A stretch of 17,594 bases of DNA, from assembly GCA_964643295.1 (NCBI GenBank), contig CAZXSN010000065.1, positions 1-17,594 on the forward strand, in the 5' to 3' direction. Made by a program: the position numbers and the translations under genes. Under the pieces are notes generated by a model. That model had not been told where the DNA came from, did no database searches, and was given only the letters and a program-made list of their open reading frames with translations. This DNA comes from Merdiplasma sp964643295 (GTDB taxonomy: Bacteria; Bacillota; Clostridia; Lachnospirales; Lachnospiraceae). Positions 13,786 through 17,594 of this stretch are shown here, piece after piece (positions within the stretch are counted from its first letter, which is position 1; each line of letters starts with the position of its first letter).

Positions 13786-14927
13786 CCCCTTCCCACCTCC
13801 CATGGCACGACCAGAATCGGCGGCACTGCCGAAACCGTGAGAGCGTCCCCCGGCAGTACAGGAACCACCCAGAGAACGGACATGCCCTGTGCGGCAAGAA
13901 CCCGCAGGGCTTTTAAGATTTCCGGATTCTGATTTTTGGAGATCAAAACCACAATCGAGCCGGTATCTTTCTGCTCTCCCTGCAGGCGGATCAGATGCGT
14001 AACCGGCTTTGCGGGCACTTGTGTATCAATACAGGAGAGCATGCACTCCAGGGCCCTCAAGGTGCGCACACCGGTTTTCATCTCCCAGCTTACCTCCTTC
14101 TGCTTCGGCTTTGTATCTTCATAATCCATGTATACGGCATTGCTTCTAAGAGACATAGTCAGATTCTGCCCGGCAAGTCTGGCCGCTAAAGAGGCCGCGA
14201 TGCGGATGCTTTCTTCGATCAGGGACTCCTGTCTTAAAATATGGGAATCCTCCACATCCAGAATCACGGTCACCTTTAGATCAGTCGAAGAATCAAACTG
14301 ATTGACCATCAAAGTGCCGCTTTTGGCGGAGGCTTTCCAGTTGACGCTGCGCATCGGATCGCTTGTCCGGTACTCGCGGATTCCGGCAAACTCAAAGGGA
14401 TCAGGAAAAAGTCTCCGATGAAGCGGCATCATCCCGGAAAGAGCGCTGCAGACAAGCTCTATCCTTCTTGCATCCACCCGGGCGGGATAGACATAAAGCT
14501 GAGTCTTCTGGGGAAATTCCGTCCGGTACTCCAGAGAATACAGAATATCTTTCCCCTGCGCTTCCAGCCGATCGATCTGATAAAATCCCCGTTTCGGGCA
14601 TCCAAAGGAGAGTGTGCGCACGATGCGTTCCCGGGAGAGAACGGCAAACACATCCCGCCGGTACGCTTTATCTGAGACGCTGGCGTTTTGCCGGTCCGCA
14701 TCGGAAAAACGCAAGTTCCGGCTTACCTGCAGCCAGACTTCCAGCGCGGGAAGCGGCAGGATCTTATCGTTGATGACCTCCTCCTTTAAGGACGAGGTCT
14801 CCCCCTCATAGACGTATGCGTCCGCAAACTGCGCCCGGATCGTAAGCCCCCGGCTCCAGAACCGTCCGTACAGCAGCCGTTCCAGCAAAAATCCGGCGAG
14901 AAGACCGGCTGCCAGCAAAAACAACAT
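13782..14927 (-). CDS. DUF58 domain protein (MoxR partner)
   Basis: A 381-residue protein with one N-terminal membrane segment (MLFLLAAGLLAGFLLERLL), an extended beta region, and the DUF58 signature REYRTSDPMRSVNWKASAKS at 184-203. A VWA-like segment follows (VTVILDVEDSH, then VVLISKNQNPEILKAL and VLWVVP). DUF58 proteins are regular partners of MoxR AAA+ ATPases, which are thought to remodel or activate VWA proteins; the substrate is unknown. I chose the ATG at 14927 because GGGAGG (14941-14936) lies 8 nt upstream and the membrane helix starts there; the frame extending to 15050 overlaps moxR. The stop overlaps the next gene by 4 bp. A strong hairpin abuts the ribosome binding site. Confidence 0.9.
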   Translation of the reverse strand: MLFLLAAGLLAGFLLERLLYGRFWSRGLTIRAQFADAYVYEGETSSLKEEVINDKILPLPALEVWLQVSRNLRFSDADRQNASVSDKAYRRDVFAVLSRERIVRTLSFGCPKRGFYQIDRLEAQGKDILYSLEYRTEFPQKTQLYVYPARVDARRIELVCSALSGMMPLHRRLFPDPFEFAGIREYRTSDPMRSVNWKASAKSGTLMVNQFDSSTDLKVTVILDVEDSHILRQESLIEESIRIAASLAARLAGQNLTMSLRSNAVYMDYEDTKPKQKEVSWEMKTGVRTLRALECMLSCIDTQVPAKPVTHLIRLQGEQKDTGSIVVLISKNQNPEILKALRVLAAQGMSVLWVVPVLPGDALTVSAVPPILVVPWEVGRG

Positions 14928-14942
14928 TTCCCTGTCCTCCCT

Positions 14943-14973
14943 CTCTGCAAAAGGAATCCACCTTTCCGCAGAG
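14943..14973 (-). promoter_or_regulatory. Stem-loop abutting the DUF58 ribosome binding site
   Basis: In the 67-bp gap between moxR and DUF58, CTCTGC (14973-14968) pairs with GCAGAG (14948-14943), and the stem continues with GAAAGG against CCTTTT-type pairing (one bulge, one G-U) to about 12 bp. Its base is 1 nt from the Shine-Dalgarno GGGAGG. No U-tract follows, so it is not a terminator. It may protect the mRNA end or modulate initiation. Confidence 0.5.
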
Positions 14974-14994
14974 TTCCTCTCGTTTCCTTTTCTT

Positions 14995-15939
14995 TTACCG
15001 CTTCTTCCATTCCTCGGTGGGAACCGGCACCCTTGAGAGCAGTTCACCAATCACCCTGCCCGCCGCCTGCGGATCATCTTCCCGCAAAGTAAGCTTTATG
15101 CGGTGGGAGAGAACCGGTCCCGCCACGGCCTTTAAATCTTCCGGCACCACGTAGTCGCGGCCCTGCACCATGGCGAACCCCTGGGCGGCATTGACAAAGG
15201 CTAAGGTTCCCCGGGGACTCACGCCGTTTTCCACGCCCGGGTACGTTCTGGTCTCCTGTACAACCTGCACAATGTAGTGCAGCAGATCGTCATGGACGTA
15301 AACGAGACGGCACTGCTTTTGCAGTCTGACAAGCTCTTCCCGGCTGCACACCGCCTGAAGCTCTTCTAAGGGCTCACCGGTTAAAAAACGCTTCACCATC
15401 GCCTCTTCCATCCCGCTGTTTAACGGCTCCATGGAAAGTTTCATCAAGAAGCGATCCGTCTGTGCTTCCGGCAGCGGAAAAGTGCCCAGCATCTCCAGCG
15501 GATTCTGGGTGGCAATTACCAGAAACGGTTCTTCCAGCGCATAGGTTTCCTGATCCACCGTCACCTGCCGCTCTGCCATACACTCCAAGAGGCTGCTTTG
15601 TGTGCGGGGCGTGGCGCGGTTGATCTCATCCGCCAGAAGAATGTTGCAGAAAACCGGTCCCTCGGAGAAGACGAAGGCGTTCTGTTTCGAATCAAAGTAG
15701 TTAAGACCGGTTACATCCGAGGGCAGCAGATCCGGGGTGAACTGCACTCTGCCAAATCTGGCCGACACAGACTTCGCGAGAGCTTTCGCAAGCACTGTTT
15801 TCCCCGTGCCGGGCACATCCTCCAAAAGTACGTGTCCTTTCGCCAGGATACAGGCCAAAAGAAGTTCCACCGTGCGGCCATTGCCCACGATCACCTTCGC
15901 GATATTTTCCCTGATTGCCTGCAAAATCTGCCCATCCAT
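14995..15939 (-). CDS. MoxR-family AAA+ ATPase
   Basis: A 314-residue cytosolic chaperone-like ATPase. Walker A is DVPGTGKT (41-48), Walker B LLADEIN (101-107), sensor 1 ATQNP (Asn146), and the PEAQTDRF motif (158-164) carries the Arg finger. A C-terminal lid helix bundle has GVSPRGT, typical of the MoxR branch. These proteins are thought to help assemble or activate partners with VWA domains, here the DUF58 product encoded just downstream. The ATG at 15939 has GGAGGGAG about 7 nt upstream. It is the first gene of the long minus-strand array, and a good sigma-A promoter lies 92-120 bp upstream. Confidence 0.95.
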   Translation of the reverse strand: MDGQILQAIRENIAKVIVGNGRTVELLLACILAKGHVLLEDVPGTGKTVLAKALAKSVSARFGRVQFTPDLLPSDVTGLNYFDSKQNAFVFSEGPVFCNILLADEINRATPRTQSSLLECMAERQVTVDQETYALEEPFLVIATQNPLEMLGTFPLPEAQTDRFLMKLSMEPLNSGMEEAMVKRFLTGEPLEELQAVCSREELVRLQKQCRLVYVHDDLLHYIVQVVQETRTYPGVENGVSPRGTLAFVNAAQGFAMVQGRDYVVPEDLKAVAGPVLSHRIKLTLREDDPQAAGRVIGELLSRVPVPTEEWKKR

Positions 15940-16030
15940 TCTTCTGCTCCCTCCGTTTCCTAAAACCGGCTCTCATTTCTCCTGGAAATGAGGGGACTTA
16001 AGTTTTAGTGTCCCTGCTTTCTCCAGCTTC

Positions 16031-16059
16031 ATTTTAATCGGATCGAAGGAAAATGTAAA
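16031..16059 (-). promoter_or_regulatory. Sigma-A promoter for the moxR operon
   Basis: On the minus strand, TTTACA (16059-16054, 5/6) and TAAAAT (16036-16031, 5/6) are separated by 17 bp. The predicted start near 16024 gives a leader of about 85 nt containing the 8-bp hairpin at 15972-15992. Confidence 0.65.
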
Positions 16060-16076
16060 GAGCCCCTACCATTCGG

Positions 16077-16105
16077 TTGCTTTTTGAAAAGAAAGCCGGT
16101 ACAAT
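16077..16105 (+). promoter_or_regulatory. Candidate plus-strand promoter facing the SGNH hydrolase
   Basis: TTGCTT (16077-16082), a 17-bp spacer and TACAAT (16100-16105, 5/6). The start would be near 16113, leaving a leader of about 330 nt before the GTG at 16441. It is back-to-back with the moxR promoter. The -35 box is weak, so this is tentative. Confidence 0.35.
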
Positions 16106-16440
16106 AGCTGCAGGCCGGAAAGCAGCGCAAACCAAAAAGAACACAGGAAATCTGCTATCCTTCCTGCAGGCAGCGCAGACTTTTCGGGAAACAAAAGGCA
16201 GGCAGGTCCACGAAAGAGAATAGGCAACTGTTCCCTGACAGCAGCTCTTTAAATCGAGATGTATAGATATTTATGTGACAGCTTCCCCCCCTGATTTTAG
16301 ATTTATAATAATCGATATAAAGGAGACGCTTCTTGCTTTAGACTGGTATTGAACGATTTTCACGTGTTTTTTCATGCAGGGGCTTTGGGGAGATATTCTT
16401 CCCAGATTTTCTGGACTTTTTGATGGAGGAGGAAACCGCA

Positions 16441-17085
16441 GTGAACCTTTTATTTCTCGGTGACAGCTTAACCGACTGCGGCCGCCTGTTTGACAGACAG
16501 GGGCTGGGAGACGGCTACGTGCGCATGATCCAGACGACACTGAAGACCTCATTTTCAGATCTGTCGATCTTAAACAGGGGCGTGGACGGCTTTACCGTCT
16601 CCCGCGTATATGGGATGTGGAAGAGTTTGCCCGAAAGGCAGAAAAGCAGCTTTGAGATCGTCTCCATCCTGGTCGGCGTCAACGATGCGGCAGAATGGAT
16701 GTCGGATCCGGAAAGACAAAACACTCTTCCCGAATCCATGCGGGATTTTGCCGGGATCTATGAGGATCTGGTCACGGATATCTTAGACTACGGCATTCCA
16801 AGAATCGTACTCATGGAACCGTTCATCTTTTCCTGTCCGCAGGAATTTCTTCTCTGGCGGCCCGTGCTGGCGGAAATATCCGCCAGCATTCAAAAAATCG
16901 CCAAAACTTACCGTCTGGACTTTCTGCCGCTGCAGAAGGCGCTTGATCAGGCAGCTGAAAAAGAAGGATTTTCTGCGGTCACGCTCGATGGAGTCCACCT
17001 GACCAAAAGAGGCAACGAGCTGATCGCCCGGGAATGGACGAATGCCCTATTTGGGGAGAATCTAAGAATCGATGTCTCACAGTAA
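16441..17085 (+). CDS. SGNH/GDSL-family hydrolase (esterase/lipase-like)
   Basis: A 214-residue hydrolase, probably cytoplasmic since no signal peptide is visible. It likely removes acyl (for example acetyl) groups from sugars or other esters. Block I is FLGDSLTDCGR with nucleophile Ser9; block II is NRGVDG (Gly47); block III is GVND (Asn81); block V is LDGVHLT (Asp183, His186). I chose the GTG at 16441: AGGAGG lies 8 nt upstream and GDSL is then at the usual distance from the N-terminus. The frame opens 7 codons earlier with codons made of the ribosome binding site itself. Its 3' end overlaps by 9 bp the convergent GH127 gene, and the pairing with a glycosidase suits plant-polysaccharide breakdown. 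True substrate unknown. Confidence 0.9.
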   Translation: MNLLFLGDSLTDCGRLFDRQGLGDGYVRMIQTTLKTSFSDLSILNRGVDGFTVSRVYGMWKSLPERQKSSFEIVSILVGVNDAAEWMSDPERQNTLPESMRDFAGIYEDLVTDILDYGIPRIVLMEPFIFSCPQEFLLWRPVLAEISASIQKIAKTYRLDFLPLQKALDQAAEKEGFSAVTLDGVHLTKRGNELIAREWTNALFGENLRIDVSQ

Positions 17086-17594
17086 CTCTCTCATCCAGAC
17101 CAGCATCTCCCCCTGCCCCCGGTTGGCCCAGTAGGCGTAGGGAATTAACGTTAGCTCCACCGGGGTAAGGGTAGGCTTCGCCGCTGTATAGAGTTCCTCG
17201 CCGCCCTCCTGTTCCGCGATCCGTTTTCCATAGGCTTTTACCACCATGATGCCGCCAAACAGGTCGGAATACTCTTCCGTCAGCCCTTTTTCGGTATCCA
17301 CCACGACTGCGGGCAGGTTGGCACCGTTATCCGCTTCCTCCAGGCAGTAGACAAGCGGTCCGCGCTGAACGGCAACTTTTCCTGCGTCCGCGCGTACCTG
17401 GGGATTCGCATAGACAAAATGCGCAGGAGCGTCAAACTGCGCAGTGATCGTGCAGTCACTTATTACCTTTACGCTTACGTACCCCTTCTTAAAGGATGTC
17501 TCAAACGGTGCTCCGTCAGGAAGAACCGTAAAGTTCTGCGCATAATCCGGCACCCGAAGGTAAACGGTTAAACCCTGCGGGGAAACTCCGCAAA
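17077..17594 (-). CDS. GH127-type beta-L-arabinofuranosidase, C-terminal part (runs off right edge)
   Basis: Only the last ~171 residues are in the window. The frame is open to the edge: I read GLTVYLRVPDYAQNFTVLPD across it, so the GTG at 17553 is internal and not a start. The segment matches the C-terminal beta-sandwich of GH127 (formerly DUF1680) enzymes: 'LxVYLRVPDYA', a VSVK strand, and the hallmark VAVQRGPLVYCLEEADNG. It ends in IPYAYWANRGQGEMLVWMR, the usual 'PYxxWxNRGxGxMxVW' terminus. Family members release beta-L-arabinofuranosyl residues from plant arabinans and glycoproteins; the catalytic Glu/Cys part is outside the window. No signal is assessable. It overlaps the SGNH gene end by 9 bp with no space for an intergenic terminator. 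Confidence 0.9.
   Translation of the reverse strand, partial: CGVSPQGLTVYLRVPDYAQNFTVLPDGAPFETSFKKGYVSVKVISDCTITAQFDAPAHFVYANPQVRADAGKVAVQRGPLVYCLEEADNGANLPAVVVDTEKGLTEEYSDLFGGIMVVKAYGKRIAEQEGGEELYTAAKPTLTPVELTLIPYAYWANRGQGEMLVWMRELL

Larger units (their letters stand above)
15940..16440. other. Divergent intergenic region between moxR and the SGNH hydrolase
   Basis: No convincing gene in 500 bp. It holds the moxR promoter, a hairpin CTCATTTC (15972-15979)/GAAATGAG (15985-15992) in the moxR leader, and a plus-strand promoter candidate. A partial direct repeat is present: CTGCAGG at 16108 and 16164, each followed by GCAGCGCA at 16122 and 16170. The stretch 16260-16325 is AT-rich and contains TATAAT (16304-16309) without a matching -35. 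A small hairpin CCAGA/TCTGG followed by ACTTTTT lies just before the hydrolase ribosome binding site. Confidence 0.6.

Noticed and set aside
16319..16340. AAAGGAG followed by a TTG codon upstream of the SGNH hydrolase
   Set aside because: The frame stops after two codons (TTG CTT TAG), so it does not encode a peptide.

Overview
The window looks like a chromosomal segment of a Firmicute of class Clostridia, probably Lachnospiraceae-like. The reasons are the SCIFF peptide and its radical SAM maturase (a near-signature pair of Clostridia), a fused SecDF, consensus sigma-A promoters, strong GGAGG ribosome binding sites and mid-range GC. No tRNA, rRNA, CRISPR array, IS element or phage gene was found. 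Most genes lie on the minus strand; two plus-strand genes, an aldo/keto reductase and an SGNH hydrolase, interrupt this.

Layout, left to right. 1-899: N-terminal part of leuS (minus, runs off the left edge). 1011-1934: a secreted protein with two Ig-like domains and a C-terminal tail built from three 21-residue units, under a near-perfect sigma-A promoter. 2020-2232: a possible 70-aa ORF. 2316-3677: MATE exporter with its own promoter. 3875-4714: mutM with its own promoter. 4715-5206: divergent intergenic region holding promoters for mutM and the aldo/keto reductase, and a possible decayed flavin-reductase fragment. 5207-6208: aldo/keto reductase (plus), ended by a bidirectional terminator shared with recJ.

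6405-15939 is one long minus-strand array. In transcription order it is moxR (AAA+ ATPase), a DUF58 protein, a DUF4129-like membrane protein, SCIFF precursor peptide, SCIFF maturase, secDF and recJ. MoxR/DUF58/DUF4129-like is a familiar envelope-associated module; the DUF58 and DUF4129-like genes overlap by ATGA. The SCIFF precursor has its own extended -10 promoter inside the 3' end of the DUF4129-like gene. The maturase is predicted to install a Cys-to-Thr thioether in the peptide (ranthipeptide class). Export of the peptide by Sec/SecDF is suggested only by position. Several stem-loops between SCIFF and its maturase, between secDF and recJ, and between moxR and DUF58 suggest post-transcriptional control of gene ratios.

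15940-16440 is a divergent regulatory region. It is followed by an SGNH/GDSL hydrolase (plus, GTG start) whose 3' end overlaps by 9 bp the convergent 3' end of a GH127 (beta-L-arabinofuranosidase-type) gene that runs off the right edge. This hints at a plant-glycan-using gut or rumen lifestyle.

The RiPP pair is the clearest specialised system, but it belongs to a described family. The less explained items are the SCIFF/maturase intergenic hairpins, an attenuator-like arrangement between secDF and recJ, the repeat-tailed secreted protein and the flavin-reductase relic.
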